From Bacteroidota bacterium (lineage in GTDB: Bacteria; Bacteroidota; Bacteroidia; Chitinophagales; Chitinophagaceae), in the NCBI GenBank assembly GCA_023396345.1, contig JAEWWO010000057.1, positions 1 through 14,254 on the forward strand: a DNA stretch of 14,254 nt, written 5' to 3'. The notes beneath the pieces are model-generated. The model was given only the letters and a program-made list of their open reading frames with translations, ran no database searches and was not told where the DNA came from. The position numbers were made by a program, and so were the translations under genes. This document shows, piece after piece, positions 1-7,829 of this stretch. Position 1 is the stretch's first letter. Each line of letters starts with the position of its first letter.

Positions 1-822
1 AAAAGTTTTACCGTCGAAATTTCCGGTAAAATATTGCGCAGCCGAACCTCCGTTGGGACCACCGGGATTAATGTTTACAATCAATACCCACACCTCTTTT
101 CCGTTATAGTTTAGCGGAAATAAATCAGGGCATTCCCACACACCACCGTGTGCGCCAATGTTTTTGCCGAATTTACTTTCTTCTTTCCAATCTTTTAAAT
201 TTTCAGAAGCGTAAAACGTAATGTGGTCAAGGGTTGCAAGAGTCATAAGCCACTTTTTGCCTTTCTCATACCAAAAAACTTTGGGGTCACGGAAATCTCT
301 GATACCCGGATTTTTAATTACCGGATTGCCTTTGTATTTTGTCCAGGTTTTACCTTCATCCAAACTGTAAGCAATGCTTTGGGTTTGAAATAAATCAGAA
401 TTTTGTTTTTCCAATCCGTGGCTGTGATTGGTATAAATAGCAACCATTGCATTCTTGCCAAAACCGGCAGTATTATTTTTATCAATGACTGCGCTGCCTG
501 AAAAAATAGTACCCAAACTATCGGGATACAAGGCAATAGGTTGCTCTTGCCAATGCACCATATCGGGCGAGGTAGCGTGTCCCCAATGCATTGGACCCCA
601 CACAGGTTGATCGGGATTGTGTTGGAAAAATAAATGGTATGTACCCTTGTAATACACCATTCCGTTGGGATCATTCATCCATCCTTTTTGTGGGGAGAAA
701 TGAATCTGCGGCCGATGTGTGTCGTTGTATTGAAAAGCATTGCTGTTACTCACTTTCGGGGCTTTTTGCGTAGTACATGCACTAAAGATAATACATGCAA
801 AAATAAAAGGTTTTAAGTTCAT
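1..822 (-). CDS. GH32 fructan hydrolase lipoprotein (exo-levanase/inulinase type), 3' end beyond window
   Basis: This is the N-terminal 274 codons of a canonical glycoside hydrolase family 32 enzyme. It should hydrolyse beta-fructosidic bonds of levan, inulin or sucrose with retention of configuration. The nucleophile motif WMNDPNG is at residues 48-54 (Asp51), followed by FFQHNP (65-70). The transition-state-stabilising FRDP is at 177-180, and the acid/base motif ECPD is at 230-233 (Glu230). A short signal peptide ends in FSAC, so Cys16 is a probable lipidation site. The ATG at 822 gives this signal peptide directly and lies 9 bp after the stop of the thioredoxin-fold gene, so the two are probably cotranscribed. 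The C-terminal beta-sandwich domain falls outside the window. The family is certain. Exo versus endo action and levan versus inulin preference cannot be read from this fragment. By analogy with characterised loci, a canonical GH32 like this is most likely an exo-acting, fructose-releasing enzyme. Confidence 0.93.
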   Translation of the reverse strand, partial: MNLKPFIFACIIFSACTTQKAPKVSNSNAFQYNDTHRPQIHFSPQKGWMNDPNGMVYYKGTYHLFFQHNPDQPVWGPMHWGHATSPDMVHWQEQPIALYPDSLGTIFSGSAVIDKNNTAGFGKNAMVAIYTNHSHGLEKQNSDLFQTQSIAYSLDEGKTWTKYKGNPVIKNPGIRDFRDPKVFWYEKGKKWLMTLATLDHITFYASENLKDWKEESKFGKNIGAHGGVWECPDLFPLNYNGKEVWVLIVNINPGGPNGGSAAQYFTGNFDGKTF

Positions 823-831
823 ATTTTCTAA

Positions 832-1317
832 TTATAATGGTTTTAAATTTTGCAATAAATTATTTATGTCGATATTGCGCTGATACGTTTTTTTAAGATT
901 ACCCATTTTATCATACAATGCCAAAAAAGGTATTTGTGTAAGCTGATAATAATTGCGCAGAAAAAAACTATTGCCTTCTGTGCCAATGTAAAAATTAGAC
1001 AACTTATCTGTGCCGTATTTGCGGGCAAATTGCATTACCTCTTGTACGGGAAAATAACTCACCATCACTACGGAAGCTTTTTGTAATGCCGATTTCTTTT
1101 TCACCATTTCCTGGGTAAAATGTTGGCAATGGTCGCAGTCGGGTGAAAAGTAGTAGATAATAATCGGTTTGCCCATCGGCAAATTTTCAGCTTTGAATAC
1201 TTTACCATTGGCCTGCATCATGCGAAATGGCGGCAGTTTGCCCTTTTGTGCGTGAGTATAGCTCACTAAAAAAAAGCTTAGGATGAGTAGTGTGGTGTAT
1301 TTAAATAAAGGTGTCAT
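832..1317 (-). CDS. Exported thioredoxin-fold protein with CDHC active site (TlpA/redoxin-like)
   Basis: This is a 161-residue thioredoxin-fold protein that probably acts in the periplasm. An N-terminal hydrophobic segment (about residues 7-20) followed by THAQ looks like a type I signal peptide with cleavage near residue 23. The core has the strand PIIIYYFSPDCDHC, with the redox pair Cys61-Cys64, and the usual cis-proline environment TQIP at 127-130. There are no other cysteines. The length suits a minimal exported TlpA/ResA-like redoxin. It sits between two GH32-family genes, 14 bp after the cysteine-rich GH32-like gene and 9 bp before the canonical GH32 gene, so it belongs to the operon. 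Its role here is not established. Thiol-disulfide exchange on exported PUL proteins is a reasonable inference. A general periplasmic reductase or a peroxidase-like role is an alternative, although the CxxC pair favours an oxidoreductase. Confidence 0.82.
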   Translation of the reverse strand: MTPLFKYTTLLILSFFLVSYTHAQKGKLPPFRMMQANGKVFKAENLPMGKPIIIYYFSPDCDHCQHFTQEMVKKKSALQKASVVMVSYFPVQEVMQFARKYGTDKLSNFYIGTEGNSFFLRNYYQLTQIPFLALYDKMGNLKKTYQRNIDINNLLQNLKPL

Positions 1318-1331
1318 AATGTTTTACTTAA

Positions 1332-2987
1332 TTATGGATAAGTAACTGAAATATTGGAAAACGTAGCATCGCTATTATCTGTAAATATACCCCAGTTGGT
1401 ATTAGATGCTTTATAAATTCTGTTTGTCATGGCAATCTTATCATTTATATAAACAACCACTACAGAGTTCTCTATTATAATTTGTATTTTATAATTTGTA
1501 TTAGGTGATAAGGTCAGTGGAATTTCATTATTTGCGGTTGCATTAAGTTGACTACGTATTTTCTTTTCGAATTTAAATTTATTTTCTGAAGGAACAAAAC
1601 GTAGTTGATAAAAATTCTCATAGCCATCACATGTCCCTATCATAAACCCGAAATCTTTATTAGCGCTCGTATACGAAACATTTGCCGTAATCATATATTG
1701 TGCCTTGTCGATGGGATTAAAAATTACATTTGCAACATCATAAGCTGCCTGACTTACCAGACGATAAGAAAACGTTCCAGCCTGAGTATTTGTAACATTT
1801 CCCCATTGGCTATTTTTTACGATTGAATAAGCATTTGAGGAGAGCCAATTTTTAACTGTATGTGGAATTGCTACACATAAGTTACCTTCAGCATCTGCAT
1901 ATATTTTGTGAGCTACTAAATTACCGCCCCATGCCCAGCTTCCTGCATCAGTACTTCCAGATAAGGTGTGGCACCACCCAAAAATATACCAATCGCCATA
2001 ACCATCTTGTACGGCCTTTGCAGCATAAAATGCATTTCCGTCAAATCTATCATTTCCTGAAGGCTTTACCCACGGTCCGTTGAGCGAAGAGCTTTTTCTA
2101 TAGTAAACATATTTTTTCCCATTATCAGCCACACTTTGGTCGGAGTATAGCAAATAATAATTATTTCCCATTTTAAAAACCTGAGGGCATTCCATGTTAA
2201 AATAAACTTGATCAGCACCATCGTAAAAAACACCTTTATAAGTCCAATTCAGTAAATTTGAGGAAGTATATTTTGCAATCACCCCTCTCCATACCCCGTT
2301 ATGATTTTTTCTCGCCATAATGAGCATCAACCAATTATTATTAGCTTCATCCCAAATTACATAAGGATCGCGCCAGTTATCCGTTTCATCATAACCCATG
2401 CCTTGAGGCGTATAAATAGTTGCAAAACTTGTCTGTTTTGTAAACCCTGAAGTTGGATTAGTAGAAGAGGCTAACATGATACCTTCTCGCTTGGTTCCAT
2501 TAGTACATTGTGCAAAATCAGCATTATGCCCTGTATAAAAAGCATAATATGTGCTACCATTTTTTATAACACTGCCTGCTCCGATAGCATTGTCTTGTGT
2601 ACATGTTTGGGTATTAGAGCCTATTATCATACCCGTCTGTCTATAGCTATAAAGATTCGTTGTAGTAAATGCGTACCAAGGATGTTTTTGGCCAGTACTA
2701 TTCCAGATATCTTTCAAATAATAAATGATAAATTTTCCTGTTGCTGCATCATAGATAGGATGCATATCTCCAATTTTTGTTCCATCACTATTCATTCTAT
2801 AAATTGAATAATCATTTTGTTCTGCTTGTGCGTTACATTGCAAGCTTGTCGCTACTGCAGCTACATCAGCCTGAGTGGTAACCAAGTCTTGTGATAAAAA
2901 ATTATCAGAAGAGCCATTTTTTTTACAACCCAATAAACCGATAATGCTTAAGGACTGTAACAATACTACAAAAAAATATTTTTTCAT
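1332..2987 (-). CDS. Divergent GH32-related lipoprotein, cysteine-rich (putative fructan hydrolase or binding protein)
   Basis: This is a 551-residue lipoprotein. The signal peptide ends in LLGC (Cys21), followed by KKNGSSDN, a serine/acid-rich tail that may direct surface export. Residues of about 60-385 fit a GH32/clan GH-J five-bladed propeller. The usual WMNDPNG is absent; GDMHP with Asp74 stands in its place. WRDP (205-208) and MECP (265-268, Glu266) match the two other catalytic landmarks. About 395-551 form a C-terminal beta-sandwich-like region whose end (SVVVVYINDK, TNRIY) closely parallels the upstream paralogue at 3024-4580. It has seven cysteines besides Cys21 (51, 129, 161, 267, 339, 371, 453), whereas the paralogue has one, so disulfides are possible. 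The ATG at 2987 gives a clean signal peptide. The GH32-like fold is well supported. Whether it is an endo-fructanase, an exo-enzyme or a catalytically weak binding protein is open. Confidence 0.8.
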   Translation of the reverse strand: MKKYFFVVLLQSLSIIGLLGCKKNGSSDNFLSQDLVTTQADVAAVATSLQCNAQAEQNDYSIYRMNSDGTKIGDMHPIYDAATGKFIIYYLKDIWNSTGQKHPWYAFTTTNLYSYRQTGMIIGSNTQTCTQDNAIGAGSVIKNGSTYYAFYTGHNADFAQCTNGTKREGIMLASSTNPTSGFTKQTSFATIYTPQGMGYDETDNWRDPYVIWDEANNNWLMLIMARKNHNGVWRGVIAKYTSSNLLNWTYKGVFYDGADQVYFNMECPQVFKMGNNYYLLYSDQSVADNGKKYVYYRKSSSLNGPWVKPSGNDRFDGNAFYAAKAVQDGYGDWYIFGWCHTLSGSTDAGSWAWGGNLVAHKIYADAEGNLCVAIPHTVKNWLSSNAYSIVKNSQWGNVTNTQAGTFSYRLVSQAAYDVANVIFNPIDKAQYMITANVSYTSANKDFGFMIGTCDGYENFYQLRFVPSENKFKFEKKIRSQLNATANNEIPLTLSPNTNYKIQIIIENSVVVVYINDKIAMTNRIYKASNTNWGIFTDNSDATFSNISVTYP

Positions 2988-3023
2988 AAATAGTGATTTT
3001 TAAATGAGAAATAATTAAAGGAA

Positions 3024-4580
3024 TTAATGCGTTGAAATTTTTAAATTACCTAAATTAATTTTCATACTATTTGCTCTGATACTCCAAACATTGTTTTGAG
3101 CACTATAAATACGATTTGTAAGAGCAACTTCACCGTTTACGTACAATACCACAACAGAATTATCAACGATTAAATTGAAATTATAATCTTTGCCAGCTTC
3201 AAATTTGAAAGGAACGCGTGTAACTTCAGTTCCATAATTATAAGCTGCAATACGGTTAGCGTTTGGTTCAAATTTAATCACATATGTACCAGTAGCTGTA
3301 GTTGCTGCATTAAAGCCGATAGAAGCCGTACCACTAGTATTGCTAAAATTGATTGTACCATTGATTTTTGCACTGCCTTCTATTGCTGCAAATGTATATC
3401 CGGCAGTACCTGTGGAACCATCAATAGTAAAGTTAGATCCGGAATTAGTTACCGTACCATCTTGTGTTTTTATTGTCAAGTCACCGGATTTACTGAAATA
3501 GTTTAATACTGCATTAGGGGCTTTTATTCCTAAAATTCCATTACTCAATTGTGTAAATTGATGGCTTATTAAATTTCCTCCCCAAGTACGTGTACCATTG
3601 TCATTTTGCGGATTACGACGATGCGCCCAGCCAAATGTATAATAGTTATTGTTGTTAGCGGCCATTCGACCTGCATAAAATTGATATCCGTCCAACATAT
3701 CATTGCCATTAGCCGGCATTAACCAAGGACCGGCAGAGGAAGAAGCTACTCGATAATGGGTGCCGGGAGTTGATGACCAATCTTCTGCAAAGAGCATATA
3801 ATATTTATTGCCCCATTTAAAGATATCAGCACATTCTAACATTAAATAATTGCCCTCTACATTAAGCGTGCTACGCACAACCCAATTGTCAGATGCAGGG
3901 TCATTTGTTTTATACACCAATAATACTCCTTTTCCTGCTTGTTGCGTACTTACCACCATCCAATATTCCTTAAATTCTTCATTGTAAAAAACATATGGAT
4001 CTCTAAAATCATTAGTACTAAATCCATTGGGTGCCTTTAATACAAAACCATCTTTCTTTGTCCATGTTTTTAAATCTGTACTGGTTGCATACATAATTAC
4101 TTCACGGTTATTTGCTCCTGTCCAGCCAGGGTTGTTGTTTTGTAACCAAGCCGTGCTTCCATTATGTCCTGTGTAATAAAAATAATAAGTATTACCGGCT
4201 TTTACAACACCTCCGGTACCTAATAAATAATCTTGTGTAGCACTATTTCCATAAGGGATAGCTTCTCCTTCATAATTAAAATTCAGCATATCCGTAGTTG
4301 TAAAGCTATGAATAGGGTGCTGCCCTTTACTACTTCTTTTCACCATATCTGGTGCATCATGTAAAAAGAAAAGGTGAAATTTTCCGTCAAAATAATAAGG
4401 CATTACATCGCCAACCCACCCCGCATAACCAGTAGTTGAAGAAGAGGTAGCCGCGGTAGGCATAGGATAAATATTAAAAACTTGCTCTGGCTGAGGTTGT
4501 GGCTGTACATTGCTGCTACTGCTTTTGCTGCAAGCAAAAGCTAAAGAAAGCATAGTGACTGCTATTATATATTTCTTCAT
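3024..4580 (-). CDS. Divergent GH32-related lipoprotein (putative surface fructanase)
   Basis: This 518-residue lipoprotein resembles the Bacteroidota GH32-like group in which the first catalytic motif reads GDxMP. The signal peptide ends in AFAC (Cys17), followed by a serine/proline/glutamine linker (about 18-33). The propeller region spans about 35-350. Its landmarks are VGDVMPYYFDGKFHLFF (56-72, candidate nucleophile Asp58), YYTGHNG (135-141), FRDPYVFY (192-199, Asp194) and LECAD (248-252, candidate acid/base Glu249, with Ala replacing the usual Pro of ECP). The C-terminal region of about 360-518 is beta-rich and ends in VVVLYVNGEVALTNRIY, as in the paralogue encoded 36 bp downstream. It is the first enzyme gene after the SusC/D/E-position block, where levan PULs often place a surface endo-enzyme, so that role is a positional inference. 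A strong hairpin precedes its start. Substrate specificity cannot be read from the sequence. Confidence 0.83.
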   Translation of the reverse strand: MKKYIIAVTMLSLAFACSKSSSSNVQPQPQPEQVFNIYPMPTAATSSSTTGYAGWVGDVMPYYFDGKFHLFFLHDAPDMVKRSSKGQHPIHSFTTTDMLNFNYEGEAIPYGNSATQDYLLGTGGVVKAGNTYYFYYTGHNGSTAWLQNNNPGWTGANNREVIMYATSTDLKTWTKKDGFVLKAPNGFSTNDFRDPYVFYNEEFKEYWMVVSTQQAGKGVLLVYKTNDPASDNWVVRSTLNVEGNYLMLECADIFKWGNKYYMLFAEDWSSTPGTHYRVASSSAGPWLMPANGNDMLDGYQFYAGRMAANNNNYYTFGWAHRRNPQNDNGTRTWGGNLISHQFTQLSNGILGIKAPNAVLNYFSKSGDLTIKTQDGTVTNSGSNFTIDGSTGTAGYTFAAIEGSAKINGTINFSNTSGTASIGFNAATTATGTYVIKFEPNANRIAAYNYGTEVTRVPFKFEAGKDYNFNLIVDNSVVVLYVNGEVALTNRIYSAQNNVWSIRANSMKINLGNLKISTH

Positions 4581-4600
4581 TGTCTTTTATTTTTTAGTAA

Positions 4601-4646
4601 GATGACTGATTTTTACACATATAAAACTTTGTAAAAATCAGCCATC
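4601..4646 (-). promoter_or_regulatory. Long intercistronic hairpin upstream of the first GH32-like gene
   Basis: The arms at 4601-4616 and 4631-4646 are inverted repeats of 16 bp with a single mismatch. In the minus-strand transcript that mismatch becomes a G-U pair, so the RNA stem is continuous with a 14-nt loop. It starts 10 nt after the stop of the DUF4960-type gene and ends 20 nt before the ATG of the next gene. The RNA after the stem is A-rich rather than U-rich, which argues against a standard intrinsic terminator. A 3'-end stabiliser, processing site or partial attenuator separating SusC/D/E-level from enzyme-level expression is more likely, but this is inference. Confidence 0.6.
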
Positions 4647-4656
4647 ATTTCATGAA

Positions 4657-6036
4657 TTAATGATCTTTTAAGTAATCGATTGAATTTTTAGTGATTCTAC
4701 GAATATTGGTAATATAAGCATTTGTTGCTTTACCTCCATTAAGAGGTTCATTGTACCAATCATATGCGCCAAATGCGATAATTATAACATTGGCATCATT
4801 TTCTGTTTTCCATTCGGCTATGCCTACACGTCCATCAAGATTGTCATCCCACGCTTCAGAAGCTAAATTTATACCTCCTGTAAGTGTACGCCAAGTGGCC
4901 GCGTTTCCGTATCCTCCCCATTCCGGTAGAAACCACCATGCTGTATGGTTTTGGCGGAATGTTCCGGCTTCAAGCAACCATGCTTTACCTGTTTCATACG
5001 TCTCTACACCTGCAAAAACAGGATGGTTTTCATGCCCACGGAAGGAAATTCCCCAGTTATCACTAGCTACAAATCCTGCAGTACCAAAATCACCAAACAC
5101 ATTATTAGGACCACGACCTTCCGGTACAATCCCTAATGCTTCTAAATAACGAGCTGCATATGTTGTAAGTAATAGATTGCCTCCATTGGTTCTGAATTCT
5201 TTGAGTGAATTTACTACAGTTGGAGTAAGTGCTGCAGCCGGCAGGTCTTGCGCAGAATTATAATGCCACCAAATTACTTTATAATTAGAAAGTCTGCGAC
5301 CGGCCTCTATATTTTGGAAAGACACATAGTCCGCCGTAGGATAATTGGTAAAGAACCAATCAGCAGCAGCTTTTTCATCAGGGTCGGAAATAGCTGCTCT
5401 ACTTGCTGCTAATCCTAAGAAAGCATATTCACTCACTGAGTTACTAATAGCTGTAACTTGATAGACTACACTTTTGTTACCCATTGTAACAGTATAAGTA
5501 ACAGGATTTGTAAAATCAATTGCTACGCCACTTCCGGGCTTGATAGTAACACCAGATTCCAATACAACTTCCGGCTTAAGACTATTAAGCTGTGTACCAT
5601 CCGGCAATAAAACGGTAATTGCTTTATTCTCTTGATCTATGGTACCTGCTACACCGTTTATTGTAAAAGATTTTATAGGAGGTGTTATCATTACTTTTAC
5701 CGTATAATTTTTATATAAATTGCCATTGGTTATACGATATTGCACATCACCAGTATAGTTAAGTACAGTGCCTGAAGCAGGAGAGCTAACTGCTCCTGAG
5801 GGTAACTCTACATTTGCAGAGAGAGCACTGAGATCTGTATTAAAAGGAACATGTACAGTAATAGTACCAGACTTATGATCAATCTCGCCTGCATAATTAT
5901 TGATACTGAAAGATTGTATTTGTACATTGGAATTTACATCAAAATCTGAAGAAGTGCTTTTTTTGCATGCTGCCAACAAAATATAGGGAGCAAGCAGCAC
6001 AAAAAATATTCTATAAAATTGATTAATTAATTTCAT
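4657..6036 (-). CDS. SusE-position surface glycan-binding lipoprotein, DUF4960-type
   Basis: This 459-residue lipoprotein (LAAC, Cys24; then KKSTSSDFD, a likely surface-export tail) lies directly after SusD, the usual place of the accessory surface glycan-binding protein. The N-terminal half contains two tandem Ig-like repeats. Repeat 1 (about 39-117) begins IQSFSINNYAGEID and repeat 2 (about 121-197) begins IKSFTINGVAGTID; both end with YxV strands, as in DUF5018-like domains. From about residue 203 a separate domain begins at YAFLGLAASR. It has an aromatic-rich segment (VIWWHYN), an LKEFRTNGGNLLLTTY helix-strand unit and GHENHPVFAGVET, giving a glutamine-amidotransferase-like or ThuA-like look. 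I match this domain to DUF4960, the type found in levan PULs, from memory of the family. Its probable job is to hold fructan at the cell surface for SusC/D; no enzymatic activity is implied. The only cysteine is the lipidated one. Confidence 0.82.
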   Translation of the reverse strand: MKLINQFYRIFFVLLAPYILLAACKKSTSSDFDVNSNVQIQSFSINNYAGEIDHKSGTITVHVPFNTDLSALSANVELPSGAVSSPASGTVLNYTGDVQYRITNGNLYKNYTVKVMITPPIKSFTINGVAGTIDQENKAITVLLPDGTQLNSLKPEVVLESGVTIKPGSGVAIDFTNPVTYTVTMGNKSVVYQVTAISNSVSEYAFLGLAASRAAISDPDEKAAADWFFTNYPTADYVSFQNIEAGRRLSNYKVIWWHYNSAQDLPAAALTPTVVNSLKEFRTNGGNLLLTTYAARYLEALGIVPEGRGPNNVFGDFGTAGFVASDNWGISFRGHENHPVFAGVETYETGKAWLLEAGTFRQNHTAWWFLPEWGGYGNAATWRTLTGGINLASEAWDDNLDGRVGIAEWKTENDANVIIIAFGAYDWYNEPLNGGKATNAYITNIRRITKNSIDYLKDH

Positions 6037-6054
6037 CGTTTAAAAATTTTAAAA

Positions 6055-7755
6055 TTAGAAACCCGGATTTTGGACATACCTGCCTTCGCTCCAAAATATT
6101 TGATTTTGCGGCACAGGCAAAAATTCATCTCTACCTTTGGTAAAATGAGCTCCTTGGTATATGGAACGTGTAGATTTTTCATCTTCGAAAAATTTATTGA
6201 GTGCTTGATCTGCTATACCCCAACGCATAAGATCAAAGAAACGGCCTCCCTCAAGAGCCAGTTCTAAACGGCGCTCAAATCTAAGGGCTTTACGAGCTGT
6301 TGCTTGATCCCAAGTGATATTTACACCTGGCACGTATTGACCAACCTTATATTTTGAGATGGGTTGTCCATTTGCCATTTTCAAGCGGCCAGTACTCTTT
6401 GCTGCTCTTTCGCGTATGGTATTAATTATCGGCAATGCTTCGGCCTGACGCCCCAATTCTATCAATGCTTCGGCCTTGAATAACATAACATCTGCATAGC
6501 GTATTAAGATGCGGGCTTTTGTGTTGCCATAAAAAGGAGCAACATTTACAAAACAATTGCAATCGGGAGATACATTTTCTTTCATAGAATTATATGTACC
6601 ATAAAGGGGCACATTTCTACTCCAGGATTCATTAACCATATGAGCAGGCTCATACTTCCAGGGTGCACCGGGTCTTGATACTGTGTGATCTAAACGAGGA
6701 TCTACTGTATTATTGCTAAAGTCCACATTTTGATTATTATACGTATCCAAAAGAGGGAGTCCGTTCTCATCAGTTCTAAAAGCGTTCACCAAACTTTGAG
6801 AAGGCTTCTGAAAATCACAACAACCTAAACCTTGTGGTACAGTAAGCATATCTCCAAAATTCAATCTGCCTCTACCTGCGCCATCATCAGTAGAAAATTG
6901 TACCGAAATAAAGGCTTCCACACCATTTTCATAGCTTCCTGGTAAAAAGTTATTGGCAAAATCTTCCTGCAATTTGTATGAGGAATTTAATGCTGTGTCA
7001 GCAGCTCCAATTACTTGTTGTAAAAGCGTCGCATCTATATTTGTAACTTCATGTTTATCATTTTGTTTATAAGCCCTAAACAGCCTTGCTTTTGCTAAAT
7101 AAGCATATGCAGCATATTTATTTACACGTCCTACTTGAGGCTGAGAGGCCGGTAAGGTATGTGCCGCAAATTCAAAATCTGCAGCAATTTTTTCCAGAAG
7201 TTGGTCGCGTGTAAATTCATTATTGAGCACTGATTTATAATCTGCCGGATCTACATTTTCATCAATATAGGGAATTTGATTAAATAAATTTTCTACCATT
7301 AAATACCAATAGCCACGCAAGAAACGCAATTCTGCAATTCGTGTTTGTTTTAAAGGAAACTCTGCTTCTGATAGTTTTTCAATTACGCGCAGTCCCTCAT
7401 TAGCTCTTCTTATTCCTACATAAATATTATACCACATATTGTCGTAATTCCATTGGTCCGGTCTTGAGTTAGTGAATGTTTCCATCGTGTGAAATACATC
7501 CCCGTCATTAATACCTCCACCACCTTTATAAGCATCATCGGCACGGACATTCCCATATTGATACATGCTAAAAGCACGGTTTATTTCATCATTACCAAGC
7601 TGTGAATAAGCGGCTATTACAAATCCCTCAGCTTGATCAGGAGTGGCTACTTGCTGTTCGCTTAAAGAGCCGCGCGGACCCACATCTAAAGCTTTAGAAC
7701 AAGAAATGCTTATTGATATCATCGTTGCTATTGCAATTGTTAGATAAGTTTTCAT
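6055..7755 (-). CDS. susD-like: SusD/RagB-family outer-membrane lipoprotein
   Basis: This is the glycan-binding lid that pairs with the SusC-like transporter encoded just upstream. It is 566 residues long, normal for the family. The signal peptide ends at Cys19, followed by SKALDVGPRG, the typical SusD N-terminus. The N-terminal TPR-like part includes FLRGYWYLMVENLFNQIPY (about residues 144-162). The conserved C-terminal SusD region contains RYADVMLFKAEALIELG with a following INTIRERA, then ALRFERRLELALEGGRFFDLMRW, a hallmark of the family. It probably binds fructan oligosaccharides at the surface and delivers them to the SusC barrel. The gap to SusC is 74 bp and the gap to the next gene only 18 bp, which supports cotranscription. 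The specific ligand is inferred from the GH32 and fructokinase neighbours, not from the SusD sequence. Confidence 0.96.
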   Translation of the reverse strand: MKTYLTIAIATMISISISCSKALDVGPRGSLSEQQVATPDQAEGFVIAAYSQLGNDEINRAFSMYQYGNVRADDAYKGGGGINDGDVFHTMETFTNSRPDQWNYDNMWYNIYVGIRRANEGLRVIEKLSEAEFPLKQTRIAELRFLRGYWYLMVENLFNQIPYIDENVDPADYKSVLNNEFTRDQLLEKIAADFEFAAHTLPASQPQVGRVNKYAAYAYLAKARLFRAYKQNDKHEVTNIDATLLQQVIGAADTALNSSYKLQEDFANNFLPGSYENGVEAFISVQFSTDDGAGRGRLNFGDMLTVPQGLGCCDFQKPSQSLVNAFRTDENGLPLLDTYNNQNVDFSNNTVDPRLDHTVSRPGAPWKYEPAHMVNESWSRNVPLYGTYNSMKENVSPDCNCFVNVAPFYGNTKARILIRYADVMLFKAEALIELGRQAEALPIINTIRERAAKSTGRLKMANGQPISKYKVGQYVPGVNITWDQATARKALRFERRLELALEGGRFFDLMRWGIADQALNKFFEDEKSTRSIYQGAHFTKGRDEFLPVPQNQIFWSEGRYVQNPGF

Positions 7756-7829
7756 CTGTATATTTTTTATTGTATTTTATTTTGATGACAAAGTTTTTTT
7801 AATTTTCATTTTATTATTTCTTATAAAAT

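Noticed and set aside
318..674. A 118-residue minus-strand open frame inside the left-edge GH32 region.
   Set aside because: It is out of frame with the GH32 coding frame, which carries WMNDPNG, RDP and ECPD across the same interval; the short frame is a shadow.
4601..4646. Reading the intercistronic hairpin as a classical intrinsic terminator.
   Set aside because: The minus-strand RNA after the stem is A-rich rather than a U-tract, the stem is AT-rich, and downstream genes clearly belong to the same locus.
4751..5149. A 132-residue plus-strand open frame opposite the SusE-position gene.
   Set aside because: It lies wholly antisense to a well-supported gene, has low-complexity shadow-like composition, no recognisable domain and no promoter.
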